From contig CAJUQN010000032.1 in NCBI GenBank assembly GCA_910588625.1, positions 1 through 25,604 of the forward strand: a DNA stretch of 25,604 nucleotides, read 5' to 3'. The first letter of the stretch is position 1, and every line of letters begins with the position of its first letter. A model generated the notes under the pieces. The model was not told where the DNA came from and made no database searches. It was given only the letters and a program-made list of their open reading frames with translations. This document shows positions 15,098 through 22,434 of the stretch, piece after piece. Source of the DNA: an uncultured Oscillospiraceae bacterium (GTDB taxonomy: Bacteria; Bacillota; Clostridia; Oscillospirales; Oscillospiraceae). The translations under genes were made by a program, and so were the position numbers.

Positions 15098-15126
15098 ATC
15101 TTATCACACTCTTACCGGTTTTGCAA
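15098..15126 (-). promoter_or_regulatory. nifJ promoter
   Basis: TTGCAA (15121-15126) and TAAGAT (15098-15103), 17 bp apart on the minus strand; leader of about 60 nt. Confidence 0.7.
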
Positions 15127-15138
15127 TTGCCAAACCGG
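15115..15138. promoter_or_regulatory. 24-bp palindrome over the nifJ -35 (candidate operator)
   Basis: CCGGTTT (15115-15121) and AAACCGG (15132-15138) flank the palindromic core GCAATTGC (15123-15130); only the pair 15122/15131 does not match. It fully covers the -35 hexamer, the position of a repressor site. It does not match the Rex consensus (TTGTGA-N6-TCACAA). Confidence 0.6.
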
Positions 15139-15190
15139 ATTTTTTCAGTAAAGTTTATAGACTAATTTGGAGGGCTTTTTCCCCTCCTCA

Positions 15191-15216
15191 AGCCTTCCCC
15201 CTGACAGGGGAAGGCT
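15191..15216. repeat. 10-bp-stem hairpin between divergent genes
   Basis: AGCCTTCCCC (15191-15200) pairs with GGGGAAGGCT (15207-15216) around a 6-nt loop. It lies between the divergent nifJ and yifB promoters, where a terminator has no obvious transcript to end. It may be an interspersed repeat or an insulator of the two promoters. Confidence 0.5.
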
Positions 15217-15224
15217 TTATGCCC

Positions 15225-15253
15225 TTGCGGTTCAATATAATTTGTGGTAAAGT
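15225..15253 (+). promoter_or_regulatory. Possible yifB/comM promoter
   Basis: TTGCGG (15225-15230) and TAAAGT (15248-15253) with a 17-bp spacer, about 36 bp before the GTG start. Confidence 0.5.
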
Positions 15254-15288
15254 ATTAAAAAATAGTCAGAAAGAGGTGAACCAACCTG

Positions 15289-16809
15289 GTGTGCAATGTG
15301 ACGTCCCTGGGATTGAGCGGGGTGGCGGGCTATCCCGTCACCGCCGAATGCGCCCTGTCCGGGGGACTGCCCGCCTTCGACGTCGTCGGCTTGCCCGACG
15401 CCGCCGTCAAGGAGGCCAGGGAGCGGGTGCGCTCAGCCATCAAGTCCAGCGGGTTTGACTTTCCCGTCTCCCGCATCACGGTGAACCTGGCCCCCGCCGA
15501 CCGGCGCAAAGCGGGGACGGTGTACGACCTGCCCATCCTGGTGGGGATTTTGGCCGCCGGGAGTCAGCTTCCCCTAAACCAGGAAAAAAATTCCGCCTTC
15601 ATCGGCGAGCTCTCCCTGGATGGACGGCTGAGGCCCATATCCGGGGCGCTCCCCATGGCGCTGGCGGCAAAGCGGGCGGGCGTCGCCCGGCTGTTCGTCC
15701 CCGCCGACAACGCCCCCGAGGCCACGTTGGCCGACGGTATGGAGATTATCCCCGTCCACAATGTGCGGGAGCTGGCGGACCACCTCGCCGGGGAGCGGCC
15801 CATCCCGCCCGCGCCTGTGTGGCAGCAGGAGCTTGCCTCCCTTCGTGGTCCAGATTTCAGCGAGGTGAAGGGCCAGGAACACGCCAAGCGGGCGCTGGAA
15901 ATTGCCGCCGCGGGCGGGCACCATGTGCTCATGTCGGGCAGTCCGGGATCGGGAAAATCCATGATGGCCAAGCGCCTGCCCTCCATTTTGCCCGACATGA
16001 CCCGGGCGGAGGCCCTGGCCTGCACGGAAATCTACTCCGTCATGGGCCTGACCTCCAAGGAGCATCCCATGGTGCGCTGTCGGCCCTTTCGCTCCCCCCA
16101 CCACACCATCTCCGCCGCCGGGATGACCGGGGGCGGGTCCAATCCAAGGCCAGGCGAAATTTCCCTGGCCCACAACGGGGTTTTGTTCTTGGACGAGCTG
16201 CCCGAATTTCACTCCGACGTTTTGGAGGTCCTCCGCCAGCCCCTGGAGGACGGGCAGACACAGATCTCCCGCGTCTCCGGCTCGGTGACCTACCCCAGCC
16301 GTTTCATGCTGGTGTGCGCCATGAACCCCTGCAAGTGCGGGTGGTACGGCCACCCGTCGGGGCGGTGCACCTGCACGGAGCAGGCAGTGCGGCGGTACTT
16401 ATCCCGGCTGTCCGGCCCCATGCTGGACCGCATCGACATCTGCGTGGACGTGCCCTCCCTGGAATATGACGAGCTGTCCGGGAACACCCCGCCCGCGGAG
16501 AGCTCCGCCGCCATCCGGGCGCGGGTCAATGCCGCGCGGGCGGTGCAGCTGGCCCGGTTCGGGCCTGACGGCCCCGCCTGCAACGCCCAGATGGGGCCCC
16601 ACGAGCTGCGGGACTACTGCAAGCTGGACCAGCCCTGCCAGCAGCTCATCCGGGGGGCCTATGACCGGCTGGGGCTCACCGCCCGGGGGTATGACCGCAT
16701 CCTGCGGGTGGCCCGGACCATCGCCGATTTGGACGGGGCGGGGGATATCGCGGCGAACCATCTGGCGGAAGCCCTTCAATACCGTCCGCCGGAGCACTTG
16801 AGAGTATAA
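15289..16809 (+). CDS. comM: YifB/ComM-family Mg-chelatase-like AAA+ ATPase
   Basis: A 506-residue ATPase of the family that in Gram-negatives includes ComM, a helicase aiding branch migration in natural transformation; the role in Firmicutes is less clear. The N-terminal ChlI-type domain begins GLSGVAGYPVTAECALSGGLPAFDVVGLPDAAVKE and contains RITVNLAPAD. The AAA+ module has Walker A GSPGSGKS (about 217-224), the FRSPHHTIS motif and Walker B VLFLDELPEF. A cysteine-bearing segment NPCKCGWYGH...CTCTEQ follows, then the sensor-2 GLTARGYDRILRVARTIADL near the C-terminus. Translation appears to start at GTG 15289, with an AGAGGTGA site about 10 nt upstream; relatives start at this same point. A strong terminator follows, and the gene is a single unit. 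Confidence 0.93.
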   Translation: MCNVTSLGLSGVAGYPVTAECALSGGLPAFDVVGLPDAAVKEARERVRSAIKSSGFDFPVSRITVNLAPADRRKAGTVYDLPILVGILAAGSQLPLNQEKNSAFIGELSLDGRLRPISGALPMALAAKRAGVARLFVPADNAPEATLADGMEIIPVHNVRELADHLAGERPIPPAPVWQQELASLRGPDFSEVKGQEHAKRALEIAAAGGHHVLMSGSPGSGKSMMAKRLPSILPDMTRAEALACTEIYSVMGLTSKEHPMVRCRPFRSPHHTISAAGMTGGGSNPRPGEISLAHNGVLFLDELPEFHSDVLEVLRQPLEDGQTQISRVSGSVTYPSRFMLVCAMNPCKCGWYGHPSGRCTCTEQAVRRYLSRLSGPMLDRIDICVDVPSLEYDELSGNTPPAESSAAIRARVNAARAVQLARFGPDGPACNAQMGPHELRDYCKLDQPCQQLIRGAYDRLGLTARGYDRILRVARTIADLDGAGDIAANHLAEALQYRPPEHLRV

Positions 16810-16844
16810 AAAGTTCCCCGTCCGTATTGGACGGGGAACTTTTT
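16808..16844. terminator. Bidirectional terminator between comM and secG
   Basis: AAGTTCCCCGTCC (16811-16823) pairs with GGACGGGGAACTT (16829-16841), extended by AAA/TTT on both sides so that both strands read into T-tracts. Confidence 0.92.
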
Positions 16845-16850
16845 GTCATC

Positions 16851-17102
16851 TTACGCGGCAGCGTCGGGCAGCAGGCACATCACCAGGGTGAGCACCATAA
16901 ACACGGCGGCGATCCACTTGGTCATCTTGGCCAAACGGGCGTCGGCGGACTTGGCCTTGTTCTTGGACAGGAAGGTCTCGTTGCCGCCGCCAATGGCGCC
17001 GGACAGGCCGGAACTCTTGCCGGACTGGAGCATCACCACGGCGATGAGGCCCAGAGCTACGATGAAATAGATGATGGACAGCACGATCTGAGGGGTGGTC
17101 AT
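16851..17102 (-). CDS. secG: Preprotein translocase subunit SecG
   Basis: An 83-residue membrane protein of the SecYEG channel that assists SecA-driven export. It shows the two-helix plan: VLSIIYFIVALGLIAVVMLQ (about 7-26), the loop with the conserved GLSGAIGGGNETF block (about 32-44), then WIAAVFMVLTLVMCLL (about 63-78). Length is normal. AAAGGA precedes ATG 17102. It has its own promoter and ends at the terminator shared with comM; the usual downstream rnr/smpB cluster of many Firmicutes is absent here. Confidence 0.95.
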   Translation of the reverse strand: MTTPQIVLSIIYFIVALGLIAVVMLQSGKSSGLSGAIGGGNETFLSKNKAKSADARLAKMTKWIAAVFMVLTLVMCLLPDAAA

Positions 17103-17166
17103 TTTGACTCAAATCCTTTCGGTATCAGCTTCGGTTCAGCGGGCGCCGCCCGCACAGGTATCAGAT

Positions 17167-17195
17167 ATGATACCACATCTTTTCAGGGATTGCAA
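17167..17195 (-). promoter_or_regulatory. secG promoter
   Basis: TTGCAA (17190-17195) and TATCAT (17167-17172), 17 bp apart on the minus strand. Confidence 0.75.
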
Positions 17196-17298
17196 CCCCT
17201 TTTTCGCGGTGTTCCGAAGCCTCCGACGTCTGATACACTCTGAGAAGCATTTTCTATCTCCCTCTGAATCACGATTTGTCGTTTATATGCTGACAGGG

Positions 17299-17865
17299 TC
17301 AAAAGGGCAGCAGCTCCAAATGCTCCAGCAAAATCTTCAACCCAATAAGCACCAGCACCACCCCGCCGAACAGCTCCGCCTTGGACTTGTACCGGGTGCC
17401 GAACACGTTGCCCACCTTCACTCCTGCGGCGGAGATGAGGAAGGCGCACACCCCGATCAGCGTCACCGCGGGCAGGATTTCCACCCGAAGAAAGGCGAAG
17501 GTGACCCCCACCGCCAGCGCGTCGATGGAAGTGGCCACCGCCAGCAGCAGCATAGTCATGGGCGCCAGGGAGGGGTCGCAGTCCTCCTCGTCCTTGCCCA
17601 GCGCCTCCTTAATCATATTCCCGCCGATGAGGGAAAGCAAAATGAAGGCAATCCAGTGATCCACGGCGGCAATCTTGTCGGCGAAGGACGCCCCCAGCAA
17701 CCAGCCAACCAGCGGCATCAGCGCCTGGAAAACCCCAAACCACAGCCCCACAATGACGGCGTGCCGGGGCATCAGCGCCCGAATGGAAAGCCCCTTGCAG
17801 ATGGACACGGCGAAGGCGTCCATGGACAGGCCCACGGCTAAGATGAACAGCTCTGGAAATCTCAT
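17299..17865 (-). CDS. mntP: Manganese efflux pump MntP
   Basis: A 188-residue integral membrane protein of six predicted helices that exports Mn2+ and protects against manganese overload. It is built as two similar halves, each with a charged residue in a helix: Asp16 in GLSMDAFAVSICKG and Asp115 in ATSIDALAVGVTFAF, matching the residues needed in the E. coli protein (family knowledge). Length is standard. The identification is strongly supported by the Mn2+-type yybP-ykoY riboswitch directly upstream. The start ATG 17865 lies 8 nt after AAGGGATG; GAAGGG is the likely ribosome binding site. No clear terminator is visible before secG, 196 bp downstream. Confidence 0.95.
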   Translation of the reverse strand: MRFPELFILAVGLSMDAFAVSICKGLSIRALMPRHAVIVGLWFGVFQALMPLVGWLLGASFADKIAAVDHWIAFILLSLIGGNMIKEALGKDEEDCDPSLAPMTMLLLAVATSIDALAVGVTFAFLRVEILPAVTLIGVCAFLISAAGVKVGNVFGTRYKSKAELFGGVVLVLIGLKILLEHLELLPF

Positions 17866-17912
17866 GATACATCATCCCTTCTTTTTCTTTGTTTGAAGGT
17901 ATGCGGGAAAAT

Positions 17913-17952
17913 AAAAAAAGAGACTTCACCCGCACCCACGCGGATAAGTCTC
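17913..17952 (-). terminator. Riboswitch-controlled terminator of mntP
   Basis: On the minus strand GAGACTT (17952-17946) pairs with AAGTCTC (17926-17920), with an inner CCGC/GCGG helix, and is followed by seven T (17919-17913). Its 5' arm is shared with the 3' side of the aptamer P1 helix, so metal binding should prevent terminator formation and switch mntP on. Confidence 0.85.
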
Positions 17953-18032
17953 ATCATAAAAGATACGGCCAGGCAGATATCCGCCAGTATGTTGACCGCA
18001 CCACAGCAGACGCCGTTGACTACTCCCTTATC
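17943..18032 (-). ncRNA. yybP-ykoY manganese riboswitch aptamer
   Basis: Read on the minus strand, the P1 arms GATAAG (18032-18027) and CTTATC (17948-17943) close the element. Inside are the conserved GGGAGTAG just after the 5' arm, the GTCAACATAC loop, and ATGAGACTT leading into the 3' arm, all hallmarks of the class. It begins only a few nt after the predicted transcription start and is followed by the overlapping terminator. Confidence 0.9.
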
Positions 18033-18041
18033 AGTGTGCGT

Positions 18042-18071
18042 ATTTTAACCGAATCATCCACAGTTTGTCAA
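18042..18071 (-). promoter_or_regulatory. mntP promoter
   Basis: TTGACA (18066-18071) and TAAAAT (18042-18047), 18 bp apart on the minus strand, just upstream of the riboswitch. Confidence 0.8.
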
Positions 18072-18079
18072 TGGCAACC

Positions 18080-18113
18080 TTCCAAAGCCGCCCTGTTTTA
18101 GGGCGCTTTGGAA
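18080..18113. repeat. Strong hairpin upstream of the mntP promoter
   Basis: TTCCAAAG plus CGCCCT (18080-18094) pairs with AGGGCG plus CTTTGGAA (18100-18113), with one bulged C at 18088. No T-tract follows on either strand. It lies between the divergent mntP and ABC-transporter promoters. Function unknown; a protein-binding site is possible. Confidence 0.6.
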
Positions 18114-18164
18114 AGAATGCCAAAGCACCTTTATAAATAAATCTTGAATTTTCCCCAAGACCGG

Positions 18165-18191
18165 TTGCGTTCCGGGCAGGAAAAGTATAAT
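18165..18191 (+). promoter_or_regulatory. Possible promoter of the ABC transporter operon
   Basis: TATAAT at 18186-18191 is clear; the best -35 (TTGCGT, 18165-18170) is only 15 bp away, so the promoter may need an activator. The leader is about 90 nt. Confidence 0.4.
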
Positions 18192-18287
18192 ATTTAATCA
18201 TTCGACAACACAACGGAAATACCGTGTCAGCACAGGGAGCGCCGCCATATCCCAAAGGCGCGGAATTTCCGAAGCGGGAGGAACGGC

Positions 18288-18989
18288 ATGAGCTACATAT
18301 CCTTTGAGAACGTCAAAAAAGAGTACAAAATGGGTGAAATCACCATCAAAGCGGTGGACGGCGTGGACTTCACCGTGGAGAAGGGCGAGTTCACCATCAT
18401 CGTGGGCCCTTCTGGGGCGGGCAAGACCACCGTGCTCAATATGCTGGGCGGCATGGACGCCTGCTCCGGCGGCGCCATCACCGTGGACGGGGCATTGGTC
18501 AGCGGCTACAACGCCAAGCAGCTCACCGAGTACCGGCGGCATGACATCGGCTTTGTGTTCCAGTTTTACAACCTGGTGCAGAATCTGACCGCCCTGGAAA
18601 ACGTGGAGCTTGCCGCTCAGATCTGCCGTGACCCCCTGGACGCCAAGGACGTGCTGGAGCACGTTGGTCTGGGGGACCGCCTGAACAACTTCCCCGCCCA
18701 GCTGTCCGGCGGCGAACAGCAGCGGGTGGCCATTGCCAGGGCGCTGGCGAAGAACCCCAAGCTCCTGCTGTGCGACGAGCCCACGGGCGCGCTGGATTAC
18801 GTCACCGGCAAGGCCATTTTGAAGCTGCTCCAGGACACCAGCCGCCAGGAGGGTATGACGGTCATCGTCATCACACACAACACCGCCCTCACCCCCATGG
18901 CCGACCAGGTCATCCGCATCAAGAACGGCCAGGTGGCCAGTGTGGAGCGCAACGAGCACCCCACCCCGGTGGAGGAAATCGAATGGTAA
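18288..18989 (+). CDS. ABC transporter ATP-binding protein (MacB/LolD-like)
   Basis: A 233-residue ATPase that powers the FtsX-type permease encoded immediately after it. Walker A GPSGAGKTT (40-48), Q-loop FQFYNL (91-96), signature LSGGEQQR (139-146), Walker B LLLCDEPTGALD (159-170) and the H-loop ITHN are all intact. The D-loop reads GALDYVTG, typical of ATPases paired with large FtsX permeases in Firmicutes. GGGAGGAA precedes ATG 18288. The stop codon overlaps the permease start (ATGGTAA, 18983-18989), which points to translational coupling. Such systems move no clear substrate across the membrane in many cases but transmit force or extrude peptides or lipids; the substrate here cannot be read. 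Confidence 0.93.
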   Translation: MSYISFENVKKEYKMGEITIKAVDGVDFTVEKGEFTIIVGPSGAGKTTVLNMLGGMDACSGGAITVDGALVSGYNAKQLTEYRRHDIGFVFQFYNLVQNLTALENVELAAQICRDPLDAKDVLEHVGLGDRLNNFPAQLSGGEQQRVAIARALAKNPKLLLCDEPTGALDYVTGKAILKLLQDTSRQEGMTVIVITHNTALTPMADQVIRIKNGQVASVERNEHPTPVEEIEW

Positions 18990-21900
18990 CGGCAAAACGG
19001 AAAAATCATCTGAATACGGATTCTATCCGAGAAATCAGGAATACGTTCAGCCGGTATCTGTCCATTCTGGTGCTGGCGGCGTTGGCGGTTGCGTTCCTGT
19101 CCGGCCTGCGCACCACCGCGCCGGATATGCAGTACACCGCGGACAAGTATTACGACCGCACCCACTTGATGGACGGTTATGTACTGTCCACCCTGGGCAT
19201 CACGGACGGGGACCTAGAGGCGCTGGCCACCGCTGACGGCATCGAGGATGTGGAGGGCTGCCGGGACCTGGACGCCGTGGCGACGGACCGCATTGTCAAC
19301 GTGCGTTCCATGCCGGAGAAGCTGAATCTGCTGGAGGTTGCCGAGGGACGCCTGCCGAAGGCGGCGGATGAGTGTGTCACCGAAAACCTGCTCATGGTAA
19401 AGCTGGGCCTCCAGGTGGGGGACAAGCTGGAGCTGACCCTCACCGAGGACAACGAGGGCGATTTGGAGAACACCGTCTTTACCGTCGTGGGCGTGGTCAA
19501 TTCCCCGCTGTATGTGGCGCTGGACCGGGGCTCCTCCTCTCTGGGAAATGGCTCCGTGGACGCCTTCGTCTACGTGCCAGGGGAGAATTTCACCTTTGAG
19601 CACTATACCTGCGCCTACTTCACCGGCGAGGGTCTGACGGAGCTGCACACCTACGGCGACGAGTATGAGGACCGCATCGATGACCTGGTTGACAGTCTGG
19701 ATCCCCTGGCGGACCAACGGGCCCAGGCTCGGTACGACTCCCTGATTGGGGACGCTCAAGAGGAATTGGACGACGCCCGCAAGGAGTTCGAGGCCGCCAA
19801 AGCGGACGCGGAGCAGGAGCTGGCCGACGCCTGGCAGGAGCTCCAGGACGCGCGGCGCGAACTGGACGACGGCTGGACCGGCTATTATGACGGTCAAAAT
19901 ACGCTGGAGCGGGAGACCGCCGACGCCCAGCGGGAGCTGGACAGGGCGCTGGCGGACCTGAGCCGCGGCGAGCGGGAGCTGGCCGACGGTCGGGCGAAGT
20001 ACCAGGACGGGCTGGCGGAGTATAACGACGGCCTGGCCCAGTACAATGACGGTTTGGCCGAGTATCATGACGGGCTGGCCCAATACAATGAGGCCGCCGC
20101 TCCCATCGACGAGCAAAAGACGCAATTGGACGAGAGCTGGGCACAGTACAACGCCGTCCTTGCCCAATACGAGGGCTCCCCCCAATACGACATGGCGGTT
20201 GCCCAAATGGCTCCGCAAAAGGCCCAGCTGGACGCGGCTCAGGCCCAAATTGACGCGGCCTATAAACAGCTGGCCCCGGTCAAGGCGGAGCTGGACGCCG
20301 CAAAAGCGGAGCTGGACGGCGTAAAGGCCACCTTGGACGACGCGAAAGCCGCCCTGGACTCCTCTTTGCGTCAGTTGAACCAAGCGGAGACCGACGTGCA
20401 GGACGGCTGGATCGAATACAACCGGGGCGTATCGGAGCTGCGAAACGCCCGGGCCGAGGGCCAGCAGGAGCTGGCCCTCGCCCTTGTGGAGTTGAATGAC
20501 GGCGAGGCGGAGTATGCCGACGGCCTCCAAGCGTATGAGGACGGCAAAAAGGAGGCCGACGAGGAAATTACCGACGCCCAGCAGAAACTGGACGACGCCC
20601 AGGCAGAGCTGGACGACGTGGAGGAATGCGAGTGGTACGTCCTCAGCCGGTTCACCAACGCGGGCATTGTGGGCTACTCCCAGGACTCCGGCCGGGTGGG
20701 CAACCTGGCCAACGTGTTCCCGGTGATTTTCTTCCTGGTGGCGGCGCTGGCCTGCCTGACCACCATGACCCGCATGGTGGAGGAGCAGCGCACCCAAATC
20801 GGTTCGTTGAAGGCTATGGGCTTCTCCCGGCTGGCCATCTCCAAAAAGTACATCGGCTACGCCTTCTCCGCCAGCCTGGTGGGCGGGATTTTGGGCCTAG
20901 GACTGGGGTGCACCCTCATCCCGCTGGTCATCGCCAACGCCTTCAACATCATGTACGCTATCCCCGCCCTGGAGTTCAAGCCTCAGACGGACCTGTATTT
21001 CCTGTGTGTGCTGGCGGCGGTGGCGTGCACCACCGGGGCGGCGCTGTGGGCCTGCCTGTCCACACTCATCGACACCCCCGCCAACCTGATGCGTCCCCGT
21101 GCCCCCAAGGCGGGCCGCCGGGTGCTGCTGGAGCGGGTGGGCTTTATCTGGAAGCGCCTTACCTTCACCTGGAAGGTGACCATGCGCAACTTGTTCCGCT
21201 ACCAGCGGCGGTTCTGGATGACGGTGATCGGCATCGGCGGGTGCACCGCCCTGATCGTCACCGGGTTTGGGCTTCACGAGTCCATCTTCTCCATCCTGAA
21301 CGAGCAGTTTGACCATGTGTTCCTCTACGACGCCACCCTGGGCATCGACGCGGACATCGAGCCGGAGACGTTGGAGGATGTGGAGCAATACCTCACCGAC
21401 AGCCCCTGGGTGGAGGACTATCTGCCCGCCAGCGCCACCATGCTGGAGGCGTCCAGCACCGGTCCGGCCCAGAATGTCACCATGTTCGCCGTGGACGATT
21501 TGGAGCGCTTTACTCAATTCATTCAGCTGGGCCATCGGTTGGATGACGAACCCGTCGCCCTGCCGGCCAGCGCTTATGTTTTGTCGAACACCATCAACTG
21601 GGACGACACCGCCAAACCAGCCAATGGCGTGGTCATCACGGAAAAGCTGTCCGAGCTGCTGGAAGTGTCCGTGGGCGATGCCATCACCTTGAACGACGAT
21701 GGAAAGCGAGTGGAGGTCCGGGTGGCTGACATCGCGGAAAACTACGTCTCCCACTACGTCTACCTATCCGACACCTGCTACCGGGAACTGTTCGGCGAGG
21801 AGCCCCAGCAGAACGAGATCCTCCTGCGCTATACCGGCGAGGCTGGGGAGGCGGAGTCCGACACCGTTTCCTCCGACCTGATGGCCCTGGATGGGGTGGA

Positions 21901-22357
21901 TTCCTATTCCTACATTGCCACCCTGCGGGACAACTTCACCGACAGCATGGAGGCCATTGACTACGCGGTGGTCATCATCATCACCGCGGCGGCGGCGCTG
22001 GCCTTCGTGGTGCTCTACAACCTGACCAACATCAACATCACCGAGCGCACGCGGGAGCTGGCCACCCTCAAGGTGCTGGGCTTCTTCGACCGGGAGGTCA
22101 CGGCCTACGTCTACCGCGAAAACCTATTCTTGACCCTGTTCGGCATCGCTCTGGGCCTGGTCCTGGGCCGCTTCCTTCACGCCTGGATGGTGCTCACCGT
22201 AGAAGTGGAACTCGTCATGTTCGGCCGCGCCGCACCGCCCTACGCCTACGTGCTAGCGGCAGTGCTGACGGTGGTTTTCTCCATCGCGGTGAACATTGCC
22301 GCCCACTTCAAGCTGAAAAAGGTGGACATGGTGGAAAGCCTGAAAACCGTAGAATAG
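18983..22357 (+). CDS. Giant FtsX-like ABC permease with a long extracytoplasmic coiled coil
   Basis: A 1124-residue membrane protein. An N-terminal helix (about 25-45, YLSILVLAALAVAFLSG) is followed by a MacB-like outer domain. Then comes a ~295-residue segment (about 254-549) rich in Ala, Glu, Asp, Gln and Leu, predicted as a long coiled coil, containing five back-to-back heptads of the form DGLAxYx (about 335-369). The first FtsX domain (about 572-715) carries EEQRTQIGSLKAMGFSR. A further helix lies near 739, then a second outer domain, and the last FtsX domain (about 992-1124) has ERTRELATLKVLGFFDREV. The start at ATG 18983 is fixed by GGAGG 7 nt upstream inside the ATPase gene. The coil could reach through the cell wall, as in mechanotransmitting FtsX/MacB systems; that is inference. 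Confidence 0.92.
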   Translation: MVTAKRKNHLNTDSIREIRNTFSRYLSILVLAALAVAFLSGLRTTAPDMQYTADKYYDRTHLMDGYVLSTLGITDGDLEALATADGIEDVEGCRDLDAVATDRIVNVRSMPEKLNLLEVAEGRLPKAADECVTENLLMVKLGLQVGDKLELTLTEDNEGDLENTVFTVVGVVNSPLYVALDRGSSSLGNGSVDAFVYVPGENFTFEHYTCAYFTGEGLTELHTYGDEYEDRIDDLVDSLDPLADQRAQARYDSLIGDAQEELDDARKEFEAAKADAEQELADAWQELQDARRELDDGWTGYYDGQNTLERETADAQRELDRALADLSRGERELADGRAKYQDGLAEYNDGLAQYNDGLAEYHDGLAQYNEAAAPIDEQKTQLDESWAQYNAVLAQYEGSPQYDMAVAQMAPQKAQLDAAQAQIDAAYKQLAPVKAELDAAKAELDGVKATLDDAKAALDSSLRQLNQAETDVQDGWIEYNRGVSELRNARAEGQQELALALVELNDGEAEYADGLQAYEDGKKEADEEITDAQQKLDDAQAELDDVEECEWYVLSRFTNAGIVGYSQDSGRVGNLANVFPVIFFLVAALACLTTMTRMVEEQRTQIGSLKAMGFSRLAISKKYIGYAFSASLVGGILGLGLGCTLIPLVIANAFNIMYAIPALEFKPQTDLYFLCVLAAVACTTGAALWACLSTLIDTPANLMRPRAPKAGRRVLLERVGFIWKRLTFTWKVTMRNLFRYQRRFWMTVIGIGGCTALIVTGFGLHESIFSILNEQFDHVFLYDATLGIDADIEPETLEDVEQYLTDSPWVEDYLPASATMLEASSTGPAQNVTMFAVDDLERFTQFIQLGHRLDDEPVALPASAYVLSNTINWDDTAKPANGVVITEKLSELLEVSVGDAITLNDDGKRVEVRVADIAENYVSHYVYLSDTCYRELFGEEPQQNEILLRYTGEAGEAESDTVSSDLMALDGVDSYSYIATLRDNFTDSMEAIDYAVVIIITAAAALAFVVLYNLTNINITERTRELATLKVLGFFDREVTAYVYRENLFLTLFGIALGLVLGRFLHAWMVLTVEVELVMFGRAAPPYAYVLAAVLTVVFSIAVNIAAHFKLKKVDMVESLKTVE
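19985..20089 (+). repeat. Five tandem 21-bp units in the permease gene
   Basis: 105 bp encode five successive heptads beginning Asp-Gly-Leu/Arg-Ala and ending Tyr-Gln/Asn/His. The copies differ at third positions, so the repeat is kept at protein rather than DNA level. Confidence 0.75.
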
Positions 22358-22398
22358 TTCCTTTGTTGCTCGTCGGCCACGATAAGTTTTGCGGGTAA

Positions 22399-22434
22399 AA
22401 GCCGCCCTTTCTGTATGGAAAGGGCGGCTTATTT
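22399..22434. terminator. Bidirectional terminator after the ABC operon
   Basis: AAGCCGCCCTTTC (22399-22411) pairs with GAAAGGGCGGCTT (22418-22430), 6-nt loop, with ATTTT after it on the plus strand and AAAA before it. It separates the permease from the convergent ATP-grasp gene. Confidence 0.88.

Noticed and set aside
11473..15165. A 1230-codon open frame on the plus strand opposite nifJ
   Set aside because: It is the exact antisense of a highly codon-biased GC-rich gene; its translation is low-complexity (Gly, Val, Leu, His-rich) and matches no protein type. Strong third-position bias removes stops on the opposite strand.
18198..18995. A 265-codon minus-strand frame opposite the ABC ATPase
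   Set aside because: Antisense to a gene with all ATPase motifs intact.
19214..20797. A 527-codon minus-strand frame opposite the permease
   Set aside because: Mirror of the repetitive coiled-coil coding sequence; composition is explained by the sense strand.
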